The position numbers were made by a program, and so were the translations under genes. A model generated the notes under the pieces. The model was not told the origin of the DNA. It worked only from the letters and a program-made list of their open reading frames with translations, and did not search any database. Shown here piece after piece: positions 13,690-23,462 of a DNA stretch of 64,000 bases. The first letter of the stretch is position 1; each line of letters begins with the position of its first letter. This DNA is from a virus, in the IMG/VR virus record IMGVR_UViG_3300042505_001173, positions 83,619-147,618 of that record, one strand, 5' to 3'.

Positions 13690-15273
13690 ATGACTATATT
13701 AGACCATTTCGCACTCGATAAACCAAGAAAGACACAAATTGAAACACTAAACTGGGTAGCAAAGAATATAAGTAAAAAATATATTTTTTGTGAGTTACCA
13801 GTAGGTGCAGGTAAAAGTCCAATTGCTGTAACAGTTGCTGATTATCTGCAAGATGGTACTAAAAAATCATCGTTTATATTGACACCTCAAAAAATCCTAC
13901 AGAACCAATATGAAAAAACGTTCATCAAAAAAGATGATGATCGATATTTCAAATCATTATACGGTAAGAGTAATTACCGGTGTTCTGGTAAAGGTACGAC
14001 ATGTGATGTTGGCGCAATTATCAAACCAAAATGTGGGAACTGTCCACATTCAAATGCTGTTATGACTGCATCAAAATCAGAGCATGTTGTAATGAGTTAC
14101 GCATTAGCTATTCGTTCTTTTAAGTATACAAAAGTATTTAAAAAACGTGAAGTACTGATAATGGACGAATGCCATCAATTAGAAGACATATTAACTGAGT
14201 ATAACAATCTTACTATACTGAAATCAGCATGTGATAAACATCATATCAAATGGAATGTTAGCTCATCAATATTAAACACGTATAATTGGTTAGAGAACAT
14301 CTACATACCTGCTATGAAAGATGTATGTACTACGTTAGAAGATGAATGTGGACCATTATTAGAAGATGGTTACAATATTACTGGTCCTGATATTGCACGG
14401 TTAAAGACGTTGGTATCAATGCAGGAACATATTGAGTTGTTATCTGAGTTTGTTAGTCAAACAGTTGAAGAAATAACTGAAAAATATATTTTAAATGTAG
14501 ACGATAAAAATATTAAGTTCAAATACTTATACGGAGCTGAAAACTTTCATAATATATTAGAACCGATGGCGAGTAAATTTTTATTTCTATCTGCAACTAT
14601 ATTTGATCATGAAGAGTTCTGTAAGAATTTAAACATTCCATTAAGTCAAACATGTTTTATATCAATGGACTCAGAATTTGACGTTGATAACAGACCAGTA
14701 TTATATCATCCAATAATGAAAATGAATTACGGATGGAATGATCAAAAGAATTACGAACAGCGTAAAGCAATGGTAGAAGCTATTCTTAATATCTTAAATG
14801 AGCATCCAACAGAGAAAGGTATAGTACATACCGGTAATTTTGCTATTGCGCAATGGTTAACATCTGAGTTGCGCAATTCGAAACATGTAATCTTGCATCA
14901 TAATCCTGGATCTAATCTAAAGCGAGATACAGTAATTGATCAATTTACAGGTATGAAAAAACCTGCATTATTAATATCACCATCTATAACAGAAGGGTTA
15001 GATTTAGTTGACGATAAGGGTAGGTTTGCAATATTCGTAAAAATTCCATTTGGTACATTAGGAGATCCATGGGTTAAAGCAAGAATGTCATTATCGCAGA
15101 AATGGTATTTGCTAAAAGCGATGACAGATGTCATACAAGGTGGTGGTAGAGTTGTACGTACACCAGAGGATTATGGAACAGTGTATATTTTAGATGAGAG
15201 TTTTCAATCATTGTATGACAGAACAAAGCAATATATTCCACAATGGTGGAAATCAGCATTACATAAACTTTAA
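13690..15273 (+). CDS. DinG/XPD-like superfamily 2 DNA helicase (527 aa)
   Basis: An ATP-dependent helicase with Walker A VGAGKS at 38-43 and a DECH Walker B box at 159-162. Four cysteines lie between them, at 98, 105, 115 and 118, where XPD/DinG helicases hold a 4Fe-4S cluster. Motif III-like SATIF, a C-terminal domain with GIVHTGNFA, and motif VI as QGGGRVVR follow. XPD/DinG enzymes unwind 5'-3'; here that suggests a role in replication, recombination or R-loop removal. It stands alone under a host-type promoter, and a late-type promoter for the next gene follows its stop. Confidence 0.88.
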   Translation: MTILDHFALDKPRKTQIETLNWVAKNISKKYIFCELPVGAGKSPIAVTVADYLQDGTKKSSFILTPQKILQNQYEKTFIKKDDDRYFKSLYGKSNYRCSGKGTTCDVGAIIKPKCGNCPHSNAVMTASKSEHVVMSYALAIRSFKYTKVFKKREVLIMDECHQLEDILTEYNNLTILKSACDKHHIKWNVSSSILNTYNWLENIYIPAMKDVCTTLEDECGPLLEDGYNITGPDIARLKTLVSMQEHIELLSEFVSQTVEEITEKYILNVDDKNIKFKYLYGAENFHNILEPMASKFLFLSATIFDHEEFCKNLNIPLSQTCFISMDSEFDVDNRPVLYHPIMKMNYGWNDQKNYEQRKAMVEAILNILNEHPTEKGIVHTGNFAIAQWLTSELRNSKHVILHHNPGSNLKRDTVIDQFTGMKKPALLISPSITEGLDLVDDKGRFAIFVKIPFGTLGDPWVKARMSLSQKWYLLKAMTDVIQGGGRVVRTPEDYGTVYILDESFQSLYDRTKQYIPQWWKSALHKL

Positions 15274-15288
15274 CATAAAAAATAGTTG

Positions 15289-15296
15289 AATAAATA
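15289..15296 (+). promoter_or_regulatory. Late promoter candidate AATAAATA
   Basis: AATAAATA, one base from TATAAATA, 59 bases before the start at 15355. Confidence 0.45.
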
Positions 15297-15354
15297 ATCA
15301 AGCTTAATTACTATACTAATTAGTTCATTTTATTAACACACATACGGAGTTACA

Positions 15355-15621
15355 ATGGCAACAACCACACTTACAATTAAAGATCAAGAAATCGCAGTAG
15401 CTGATTTACCAACGAACATTCAACAAGCAGTCGCTTTTTATGATGAAGCTGAAGTACGTTTACGTAAAGCTGAAGCTGATTTAGTATTAGCGTCATCTGC
15501 TAGTAAATGGTTAGTTTCAGATATTACACGTTTAGTTGATACTTGGATGAACGAAGAAAAAGCTGAAGAAGTAGCTGAAGGTGCAGAAGCTGAAACAGTA
15601 GAAGAAGCTGCTGCTGAGTAA
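15355..15621 (+). CDS. Small Ala/Glu-rich protein, DUF6447-like (88 aa)
   Basis: The N-terminal strand (TTLTIKDQEIAVADLP) followed by a long helix with heptad spacing resembles small DUF6447-type phage proteins (tentative). The C-terminal 20 residues are almost only Ala, Glu and Val, a disordered acidic tail. A CGGAG ribosome binding site precedes the ATG. It is a single-gene unit with its own late-type promoter and intrinsic terminator, fitting an abundant small virion or scaffold-associated protein (inference). Confidence 0.7.
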   Translation: MATTTLTIKDQEIAVADLPTNIQQAVAFYDEAEVRLRKAEADLVLASSASKWLVSDITRLVDTWMNEEKAEEVAEGAEAETVEEAAAE

Positions 15622-15636
15622 TAGCTTTATAATAGC

Positions 15637-15669
15637 AAAAACCTCAAGATACTATCTTGAGGTTTTTTT
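15637..15669 (+). terminator. Intrinsic terminator
   Basis: AAAACCTCAAGAT (from 15637) pairs with ATCTTGAGGTTTT and runs into seven T residues on the plus strand. It ends the unit carrying the gene at 15355-15621. Confidence 0.9.
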
Positions 15670-15682
15670 ATGTTTTTTAGAA

Positions 15683-15690
15683 ACTAAATA
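15683..15690 (+). promoter_or_regulatory. Late promoter candidate ACTAAATA
   Basis: ACTAAATA, a near match to TATAAATA, 34 bases before the first fibre gene. The same variant stands before the 2670-residue structural gene (61934-61941). Confidence 0.5.
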
Positions 15691-15723
15691 TATGTTTGAA
15701 TAATACACCTATGATGAGTCTGT

Positions 15724-18700
15724 ATGTCTCTTACTGATAAAATACTTAAATTCTCTGACACAATTAAACCTATTATAATTGTTAAAGACGATGAAATCGA
15801 CGATACATCGACATCGTTAACATTATGCCCGTATAATAGTTTAAACAGTACTAATATTATCAACACTAGTGCGTTAAGGTTAATGGAACATTTTTGTAGT
15901 CCTACAGTACCTCCTCATTCTACAGCTGGTCAACTATGGGTAGATACTAGTGGTGCTCCAAATGAACCAGATAGACTAAAAGTTTACATACCTCAAAACC
16001 CAGGTGCACTAGTTTATATGGATGTCGCAGGTACTGTAATATCAAGAACGGGTACATTAAGACATACTGGCCAGATTAAAGCTTTTAATGATTACAACAA
16101 TATACTAAAGTATATAAGTGGTGCACCAAGTGCACCACCTTCAAGTACACCTGGTACTGGAACGGTAACAGTGACTGGAACACCAACAGTTGGTCAAGTA
16201 CTAACAGCATCAGTGACTAATTTAGTTGACCCTGATGGTATATCTAGTGCTACATATACATACTACTGGTATTCGGGTATCGTACCTACTTGGTCATTAG
16301 TATCTGTAGGTGCAATACCTTCGGTTCCCACTTACACATTAGCACAATCAGATGTTGGTAATAATATAGTTGTTATTGTAAGTTATACAGATGACGCAGG
16401 TAATTATAATGTTTTAGGTAGTTCGTTTATAGGGCCTGTTACAGCTGCATCAGCTACACCTCCAACGACGCTAACCCAACCATTAGAAATTAGAATAAAA
16501 GGTCTAAGCGTTGCACCAACAACACTATCGGTTGATATTAGTAGTTTAACAGCTGCGGGGTTAACGGTAGGTGGGTATCAATGGTCAAGAAACACAATGT
16601 ACGGGATGAACACCTTAATTGGTGAAAACAATCCGACTTTTGCGACAATTTACTCTGGTAACACCAGTGTTACTATACAGGCAAGTGATAATAACATATA
16701 CAGTGCTAATGTTATTGTTGGTAGTTTTCTTGACCCAAAATATCATTTACCGGAAGGTCCAATATACTTAACAGGAACGTCAGAAGCGGGGACAATAATA
16801 ACAGTTGATACGTCACAGCTTGTAATACAAGAACCGCTTGTATCTGCTCCTAATGATTATGGTCCCCCTAGATTTTATTATCAATGGGAAATGGCTGTAT
16901 CTCCTACCCCTTGGCAAAATGTTGGGACAGACAGTCCAACATTCACAATACCACTCAACGCTGTTGGATCTAAGGTTAGATGTAACGTAACATTTTATAT
17001 ACAAAGTACTGCTGTACCATCTGTACCATCACAAAAAGTCGTTTTAGGGCGAACCACAGGTTTTGTAACAATAACACCTGCTGTAAGTTTGGGAGCTACA
17101 CCTTCAGCTGTATCAGGATTAGGTTTAATAACAGGTACACCAGCTGTTGGATCTGTGTTAACGGTATCGACAAGTGGTATATCCAGTACTAACGGGATGA
17201 CCAATGTTACATTTGCGTATGAATGGCATGCAGGTTTTCCGGGATTTCCAAAGACCGTTATTGGTACAAACACAAACACATATACAGTAGCATCAACTAA
17301 TGTTGGAAAATATATAAGCGTCACTATTAGCTTTACAGATAATGCAAACAACAATATAGTAGTAGGAAGTAACGTTGTTGGTTTAATCCCTGTAGTTCCA
17401 GCAGTACCGTTAGCGCCAGTAGGTTCAAACGCTACAGCGCTACTAGCATATTCTAAATTTGAAACAACAAAAAGATATTGTGATGAAAATTACTTATCGG
17501 GAATGACAGAAGATGATACGTTTTATGTTCGAAATGATAGACGTATTGTATATACTTCAGATGTAGCATATACCGCTCCATTAGCGTCACCTGATAGTGA
17601 TGAAGCTGCATTTTTACCACGTAAATATATTGATGATAATTATTTAAACGGGTTTAATAACCCAGATAATACGTTTACCATAACGGATAATAAACCACTA
17701 TATTACACAGTAGATCGAGTACCGACCGACTTATACGAACTAGTTACAAAAAAATATGTATATGATGTTAACGCTACACTAGTTCAAGCTTATTCTAGTC
17801 AATTTCAAGCGTTATTAGATAGGTTAAATCTTGCGTTCGCTAAGGTATCTGCTGCTAGAGATAGTGCTGAAGCAGCTTACCAAGCATTTCTCGCACTACC
17901 ATCACCTACAGCAGACACTCCTATAGATGGTGGTACAATATTGCGTGAAGACATATCTTTACCGACCGTTGATTCATATTCAGGTGTAAATACAAGCCCT
18001 CCACTATCAGGTACTATTACTACATTACCAGCTTTAACAGCAGGTGCTACATATGAGGTAAAAGTCGATGGTATTCTCGCAACCGGTGTTGTCATATCAG
18101 GTTTTAGATGGTCATTAGATTCAACAAGTTACGCTTGGACTGCTCCATCTACTCATACTATTTTAGTTAAACGTACTGAAACCTCTGGTACAAGTTACGA
18201 AAGTGTCGGTGCAAGTCAGATAAACATTACAGCATTGCCTGTGCCTCAAGTTCCAACGATATCACCAGCAGCTGGAACCACAACATTGCCAATAGAAGTA
18301 CCAGATATTGAAGATATACAAATATCAGGCACAGTAGGTACGACCGTGTTAGGTACTGGCGAACAATTTAATGTTACCGTTAAGAAAGTAGGTGCAGCTG
18401 TGGGTTTAATTATACCATCTACTAGTTTAGTTGTAACCGGTACAACATGGACGTTAGCGTTACCGTTGCTAGCGCTAGGGACCACATACGATGTCACAGC
18501 TACTAGAACTGATGCAGCAGGTGTTGCAACTAGCGACCCAACTTCAGGTGAGTTAGTGGTAACAACACCAGCTAATGTTGTGCCACCAACACTTACACCA
18601 ATGGTAACAAGTAGAAAATGGCCAGTGATTAAAGGAACAGTAGGTACAATACCAATTACAGCTGGTCAAGATTTCAAAGTAAAAATTAATAACCTTGATT

Positions 18701-19356
18701 ACACAGCAGTATTAGATAGTACAAGATTAAATTGGTCTGTAACATTAGATAGAAATGAAATTACTCAAAAATTACCGTTAGGAGCTATTAACGTTATTGT
18801 TAAACGATTTGGTAAACAGTCTACTGAGCGTATAATCAACGTTGTAGATTATTTAAGAGTTTATAACCCTGATTCAATGCGTGGTGCTGCATATATGAAT
18901 TACAGCTTAAAATTCTTAGAAGAGGATTTACAAGTTGGTTATTATATGTACGAAGTACCCGATGCATTAAAAGTAAAAATAACTAATAATGGTGTCACTA
19001 CTATAGTAGCACAAACAGAGAAACCTACCGGTACATATTCAAAAGTATCGTACGGGTACCCATCAGATGTTACAGTGGTATGGACACAAGCTAAAGCAAG
19101 AAAAAATATGCATTATTTTACAATAAATAAAGACTTAATTAACGATGATGCCGTACTAGGAATTTATATCAACGAAGGTGATGCAACAGGTCGCCAAACC
19201 CAATTTGAATACGTTCTTCAAGTTGCAGGGGACTTACAACCAATTGAAGGCAAAGTGTTAAAAGAAGGTAAGCTTGCTAGCAACCCAGATAACTGGGTTC
19301 CATTAGTATTAGGTACTTATACAATTAACTTAGATGGCTCTGTAACATCTCTATAA
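15724..19356 (+). CDS. Tail fibre/adhesin-like structural protein 1 with Ig-like domains (1210 aa)
   Basis: Residues 1-140 form a module shared with the next two genes: a strand-rich start, DDTSTSLTL, MEHFCS..P....GQLWVDTS, RLKVYI, YMDVAGTV, LRHTGQI. This GQLW-DT module is common in structural proteins of large myoviruses and probably anchors the fibre. Next come several Ig-like repeats of about 90 residues (TYTYYWYS, TYTLAQSDVGN and similar). About residues 580-680 hold the KRYCDENYLSG...RNDRRIVY motif, also shared with the paralogues, then a short helix and further Ig-like repeats. Likely a long, flexible receptor-binding or decorating fibre. It heads a three-gene late operon. Confidence 0.8.
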   Translation: MSLTDKILKFSDTIKPIIIVKDDEIDDTSTSLTLCPYNSLNSTNIINTSALRLMEHFCSPTVPPHSTAGQLWVDTSGAPNEPDRLKVYIPQNPGALVYMDVAGTVISRTGTLRHTGQIKAFNDYNNILKYISGAPSAPPSSTPGTGTVTVTGTPTVGQVLTASVTNLVDPDGISSATYTYYWYSGIVPTWSLVSVGAIPSVPTYTLAQSDVGNNIVVIVSYTDDAGNYNVLGSSFIGPVTAASATPPTTLTQPLEIRIKGLSVAPTTLSVDISSLTAAGLTVGGYQWSRNTMYGMNTLIGENNPTFATIYSGNTSVTIQASDNNIYSANVIVGSFLDPKYHLPEGPIYLTGTSEAGTIITVDTSQLVIQEPLVSAPNDYGPPRFYYQWEMAVSPTPWQNVGTDSPTFTIPLNAVGSKVRCNVTFYIQSTAVPSVPSQKVVLGRTTGFVTITPAVSLGATPSAVSGLGLITGTPAVGSVLTVSTSGISSTNGMTNVTFAYEWHAGFPGFPKTVIGTNTNTYTVASTNVGKYISVTISFTDNANNNIVVGSNVVGLIPVVPAVPLAPVGSNATALLAYSKFETTKRYCDENYLSGMTEDDTFYVRNDRRIVYTSDVAYTAPLASPDSDEAAFLPRKYIDDNYLNGFNNPDNTFTITDNKPLYYTVDRVPTDLYELVTKKYVYDVNATLVQAYSSQFQALLDRLNLAFAKVSAARDSAEAAYQAFLALPSPTADTPIDGGTILREDISLPTVDSYSGVNTSPPLSGTITTLPALTAGATYEVKVDGILATGVVISGFRWSLDSTSYAWTAPSTHTILVKRTETSGTSYESVGASQINITALPVPQVPTISPAAGTTTLPIEVPDIEDIQISGTVGTTVLGTGEQFNVTVKKVGAAVGLIIPSTSLVVTGTTWTLALPLLALGTTYDVTATRTDAAGVATSDPTSGELVVTTPANVVPPTLTPMVTSRKWPVIKGTVGTIPITAGQDFKVKINNLDYTAVLDSTRLNWSVTLDRNEITQKLPLGAINVIVKRFGKQSTERIINVVDYLRVYNPDSMRGAAYMNYSLKFLEEDLQVGYYMYEVPDALKVKITNNGVTTIVAQTEKPTGTYSKVSYGYPSDVTVVWTQAKARKNMHYFTINKDLINDDAVLGIYINEGDATGRQTQFEYVLQVAGDLQPIEGKVLKEGKLASNPDNWVPLVLGTYTINLDGSVTSL

Positions 19357-19369
19357 AGGTGGAATAAAA

Positions 19370-22300
19370 ATGGCTGTATCAGATACAATAATCCGGTTTA
19401 CAAATAATACAAAACCGACAATTAGCGTTAAAGAAAATAGAGTAGATAACACATCAACCTCACTATTTTTATATGGTAAATCGACATTAATTCCGTCAAA
19501 GTTCATTAATACTAATTTATTGTATATACTTGAGAACTTCTGTAATGATACTACACCATTAAAACCAATTGAAGGTCAAATCTGGTGTGACACTAGCGAT
19601 TCGGATGCTGGTAATGAGCATGGTAGATTAAAAGTTAACATTAAAGATAATAGTGGTGGGATACATTTCCACGACATTGCTGGTACAGTAATGGATGTTG
19701 ATGGTAATTTACGACATACAGGTCAAATTGAAGCGGTTAATGATTATAACGATATACCTCAAACTGATAAAGCTGTTTACCCTGAAAACCCTGTATATAA
19801 AAAGTACCTAACAACTAAAAAACATTGTGATGAAAACTACTTATCTGGTGAATATTCTACTGATAATTCTACATTTACTGTTAGAGATAACAGAAAAATA
19901 AAAACACCTATAGCGATAAGTTTCACAAAGCCGAGTGTTTATGACGATGATAGATTCAAATTAATCAATAAAAAGTATTTAGATACGCAGTTTTTAACTG
20001 GTCAAAATTTTAGTGATCACTTTATTATACCAACAGATAAAAAATTATATTATTCAGCGGCGTGCGTGATTGATTTACCGTACCAGTTAATAACGAAAAA
20101 ATATTGTCTTGATCAAGATGCTGCTGCTCGCGTAATTTTAGACGCTCTAATGCAGGATCCTAACAATGGGTTAGAAAAATATGTAATTGAAGCTGAAGCG
20201 GCAGCGGAAGCTGCAAGAATAGCAGCTGAAGAAGCTTGGGCGGCAGTAAATTCTGTACCACCACAAACAATACCGGCTGTAATAACAATCACTGGTTCAA
20301 ATACTTGTACAGTTGACACATCAATACCAACCGTAACTGGGTATACAGGTACAACTGTACCACCACAAGTTACTGGTACATTAACAGATTTAGCTGATAT
20401 GGCAACCGGTGCAACGTTTACAGTTAAAGAAGGTACAACTGAGTTAACTGTAACACGCAACCTTAAAAATTGGACATTAGATACAGCTACATTAGGTTGG
20501 ACGGTACCGTCCAACCATACATTAGTAGTTACACGTACAGAATCAAACGGAACACCTTATTCTAGCACCAGTACAGCACAAATTGTTATTACTGCTGCAG
20601 CCACTACTACTGACACATCAATACCGACTGTAACTGGTTATACAGGTACAACTGTACCACTACAAGTTACCGGTACATTAACAGATTTAGCTGATATGGC
20701 AACGGGGGTAACATTTACGGTTAAAGAAGGTACGACCGATTTAACTAGCCACGTAACACGCAACCTTAAAAATTGGACATTAGATACAGCTACATTAGGT
20801 TGGACGGTACCGTCCACCCATACATTAGTAGTTACACGTACAGAATCAAACGGAACACCTTATTCTAGCACCAGTACAGATCAAATTGTTATTACTGCTG
20901 CAGCTATTATTACTATACCTATTACAATGATGGATGTATCTATTCCAACGGTAAATTCGTATGTAGGTGTTGGTACACACCCAACTATAGATGGATTGAT
21001 GTCTACTGAACCAGCATTAGGTTCTGGGACAACATTCACAATTAAAATCGACGATGATATTGTTCCCCAAGCAAAAATATTAGTGGCTCCAATAGTAGGT
21101 ACAGGTGTGGTATGGTCAATTGATACGACATACCTTGGATGGGTCCAAAACAGTATACATGATGTACAGGTCAAACGTATTGAGGATCCGACTCACTCAT
21201 TCGACAGTACTTCAAGTAATCAAATACAAATTACATCATTGATTATACCTACAGTTAACGCTCAGGTTGTATCATCGACTGCTGTGACCATTACCATTAC
21301 TGGTACAATTGGTGATGCTGGATTTGCTGCAGCGCCAGCTAACGATAATATCAAAATTGTGTTTAACAACTTAACGTATTATAGATACAATACAACTAAC
21401 GCTAAGGATTCAAGTAAGTTAACCGTAACAGGTGGTAATTGGACACTCACAGATGTACCAAACCCACCAGTAGGGCAATGGGACGTTATTGCTACCCGTA
21501 ACGATAATGCATTACAGATCGATAGTACAACAAACGAAATTACAGTTGCTGCATTGAAAGATTCAGTTTTACCAACAGTTACAGATCTAACATTAAAAAA
21601 TACCTCTGCAACAATGGCTAATGTAGTGGTTGCTGGTACTGTTGGGTTTAAAAACTTGGCAGACTCATCGAGCACGTTTGCTGTTGTTGTAACTAGTTCA
21701 ACCGGTACAGTAATTACAGGTACATTATTGGTTACGGGCGTGAATTGGACATATACGATACCTACTATTAACACTGGTGACATATATAATGTAGTAGCGA
21801 CACGTACAGATGAATTTAATAATACGTTTGTAGATAACACCACTGATGAATTAGAAATACAACATTTATTAGATATAGCTGTACCAACGGTTACACCAGT
21901 TACTGTAAATGGTGGTTTCACTGTAGATGTTATAGGTACAGTAGGCAGTAAAAGATTATTAGATTCAAATAGTACATTTAATGTAGTTGTAAAAAATACG
22001 TCTTCACCTTTTGCAGAGGAAACAGGTACATTAACATATGACACAACCGGGATAAATTGGACTTACCGTCTTACAGATATACCTGAACGAGTAACATATA
22101 ACGTAACAGCAACTCGAACAGATGAGTACGGGTATAAGTATGTTGACACTACATCTAATGAACTAGTTGTTAACGCTGCTATTATTGCACCGCCTGCAAT
22201 AAAGATGTTTATGGACCCACCGAGTACTGGCGCGTATTACAGTTATACTGTACCTGCAGGAAAAACATCAATTGATGTAACAGTAATCGGTGGTGGAGGA

Positions 22301-23392
22301 GGAGGTGGTGGATGGGATTCTAGACCAACTGTCGGTGGGTACGGTGGAGACGGTGACAAAATACTAGCAACAGGTATACCCGTCACTCCTGGTGAGGTTC
22401 TTCGGGTTTACATTGGTCTAGGTGGCGCCGGCGGGTTTACAGGGGTTAATGACGGTAGTACAATCAGTAAAGGTAGAATGCCTCCAGATATCGGTTTTGG
22501 TAATTTATATCAAATTTTCAACTTAGATAAATTGTTAGCAGTTACCCCAGCTGTGGGTCCAACTCCAGTAAAATATACATATATGACCAAACGTGGTTCG
22601 TTCTTAACTAATCAAAGTTTTTGGGATGTCAATAAATCAGCACCACCAAATGGTACAACTAGAACTTGGGAGTGGGATATTGAAATACCTAGAGGTGGCA
22701 TTTATATAGCTACCTTAGCTGGAGATGATTATTGCTATTTGTATATGGATGGAGTAAAACTTATAACAAATGAAGATAATCGTAACCTAGGTATTCATAT
22801 GAATTTAACACCAGGTACTCATAGGTTAAAAGTCATTGGTAAAAACGTTGGTGGTGGTCCAGCTTGTCTTGCTGTGGATATTAGTGAATTTAGTTCTGGA
22901 TTTACATACGGTGGTGAAGGTGGACAAACAGCAAACACTAATGTTGGTAAAGGTGGGTCAGGTGGTGGGTCGTCTGCTATTGTTAGAGAAACCGGTAATG
23001 AAGTATTGATCGTCGCAGCTGGTGGTGGTGGGGGTGGTGGAGCTGATTGGAACCACGATGGTTATGATGCCACGAAGTTTACATCTGCAAGTTACTTCTC
23101 ATCTGATCCGAAAGGTGATGACACTGCTCGTGGAAATGGTGGGGGAGGTGGGGGAGGATACAATAAACCGGGGCTTATCAATATTGGTAATGGTGTAGGT
23201 GGTACCGCTTCGGCCATTGGTCCAATGTTAGGTGGGTATGGCGGAAATAAAGGCGCATCATATGTTAAGACTGGAATTACATATACGATTGAACCAGCTG
23301 GCAATAAAGGTCCTCCAAGTACTAGTACATTAGTCGGTGATGGTGGACAAGGGTATATAAGAATAAAAGCAATTGGTGGTGTTATCACGTAA
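19370..23392 (+). CDS. Tail fibre/adhesin-like structural protein 2 with glycine-rich tip (1340 aa)
   Basis: It shares the N-terminal anchor (VDNTSTSLFLYG, GQIWCDTSD, RLKVNI, HDIAGTVMD, LRHTGQI) and the KKHCDENYLSG element with its two neighbours. A helical stretch rich in Ala and Glu (about 265-285) leads into a chain of Ig-like repeats, two of which are nearly identical. The last 400 residues are a glycine-rich domain with runs of up to eight Gly (IGGGGGGGGW, AAGGGGGGGA), like glycine-rich adhesin tips of other phages, with an inserted beta-rich section around 1090-1190. GGTGGAA precedes the ATG. Likely the host-recognition protein of the cluster (inference). Confidence 0.8.
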   Translation: MAVSDTIIRFTNNTKPTISVKENRVDNTSTSLFLYGKSTLIPSKFINTNLLYILENFCNDTTPLKPIEGQIWCDTSDSDAGNEHGRLKVNIKDNSGGIHFHDIAGTVMDVDGNLRHTGQIEAVNDYNDIPQTDKAVYPENPVYKKYLTTKKHCDENYLSGEYSTDNSTFTVRDNRKIKTPIAISFTKPSVYDDDRFKLINKKYLDTQFLTGQNFSDHFIIPTDKKLYYSAACVIDLPYQLITKKYCLDQDAAARVILDALMQDPNNGLEKYVIEAEAAAEAARIAAEEAWAAVNSVPPQTIPAVITITGSNTCTVDTSIPTVTGYTGTTVPPQVTGTLTDLADMATGATFTVKEGTTELTVTRNLKNWTLDTATLGWTVPSNHTLVVTRTESNGTPYSSTSTAQIVITAAATTTDTSIPTVTGYTGTTVPLQVTGTLTDLADMATGVTFTVKEGTTDLTSHVTRNLKNWTLDTATLGWTVPSTHTLVVTRTESNGTPYSSTSTDQIVITAAAIITIPITMMDVSIPTVNSYVGVGTHPTIDGLMSTEPALGSGTTFTIKIDDDIVPQAKILVAPIVGTGVVWSIDTTYLGWVQNSIHDVQVKRIEDPTHSFDSTSSNQIQITSLIIPTVNAQVVSSTAVTITITGTIGDAGFAAAPANDNIKIVFNNLTYYRYNTTNAKDSSKLTVTGGNWTLTDVPNPPVGQWDVIATRNDNALQIDSTTNEITVAALKDSVLPTVTDLTLKNTSATMANVVVAGTVGFKNLADSSSTFAVVVTSSTGTVITGTLLVTGVNWTYTIPTINTGDIYNVVATRTDEFNNTFVDNTTDELEIQHLLDIAVPTVTPVTVNGGFTVDVIGTVGSKRLLDSNSTFNVVVKNTSSPFAEETGTLTYDTTGINWTYRLTDIPERVTYNVTATRTDEYGYKYVDTTSNELVVNAAIIAPPAIKMFMDPPSTGAYYSYTVPAGKTSIDVTVIGGGGGGGGWDSRPTVGGYGGDGDKILATGIPVTPGEVLRVYIGLGGAGGFTGVNDGSTISKGRMPPDIGFGNLYQIFNLDKLLAVTPAVGPTPVKYTYMTKRGSFLTNQSFWDVNKSAPPNGTTRTWEWDIEIPRGGIYIATLAGDDYCYLYMDGVKLITNEDNRNLGIHMNLTPGTHRLKVIGKNVGGGPACLAVDISEFSSGFTYGGEGGQTANTNVGKGGSGGGSSAIVRETGNEVLIVAAGGGGGGGADWNHDGYDATKFTSASYFSSDPKGDDTARGNGGGGGGGYNKPGLINIGNGVGGTASAIGPMLGGYGGNKGASYVKTGITYTIEPAGNKGPPSTSTLVGDGGQGYIRIKAIGGVIT
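20315..20905 (+). repeat. Near-identical 99-codon tandem repeat inside fibre gene 2
   Basis: Two copies of one Ig-like unit start at 20315 and 20612 (period 297 bases). They differ at scattered bases and by a six-base insertion (two codons) in the second copy. Similarity at base level shows a recent duplication or ongoing recombination, which would let fibre length vary. Confidence 0.9.
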
Positions 23393-23462
23393 CATGGCGG
23401 TAGGTATAATTTTTAGGTATGCTAAAAATATAACAAATAACAGTTAAAGATGAGATTTACTA

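Noticed and set aside
16813-23388. Several long minus-strand frames opposite the fibre genes
   Set aside because: They mirror the Thr/Val/Gly-rich repeats of the fibre genes, start without ribosome binding sites and have the low-complexity content of antisense shadows.
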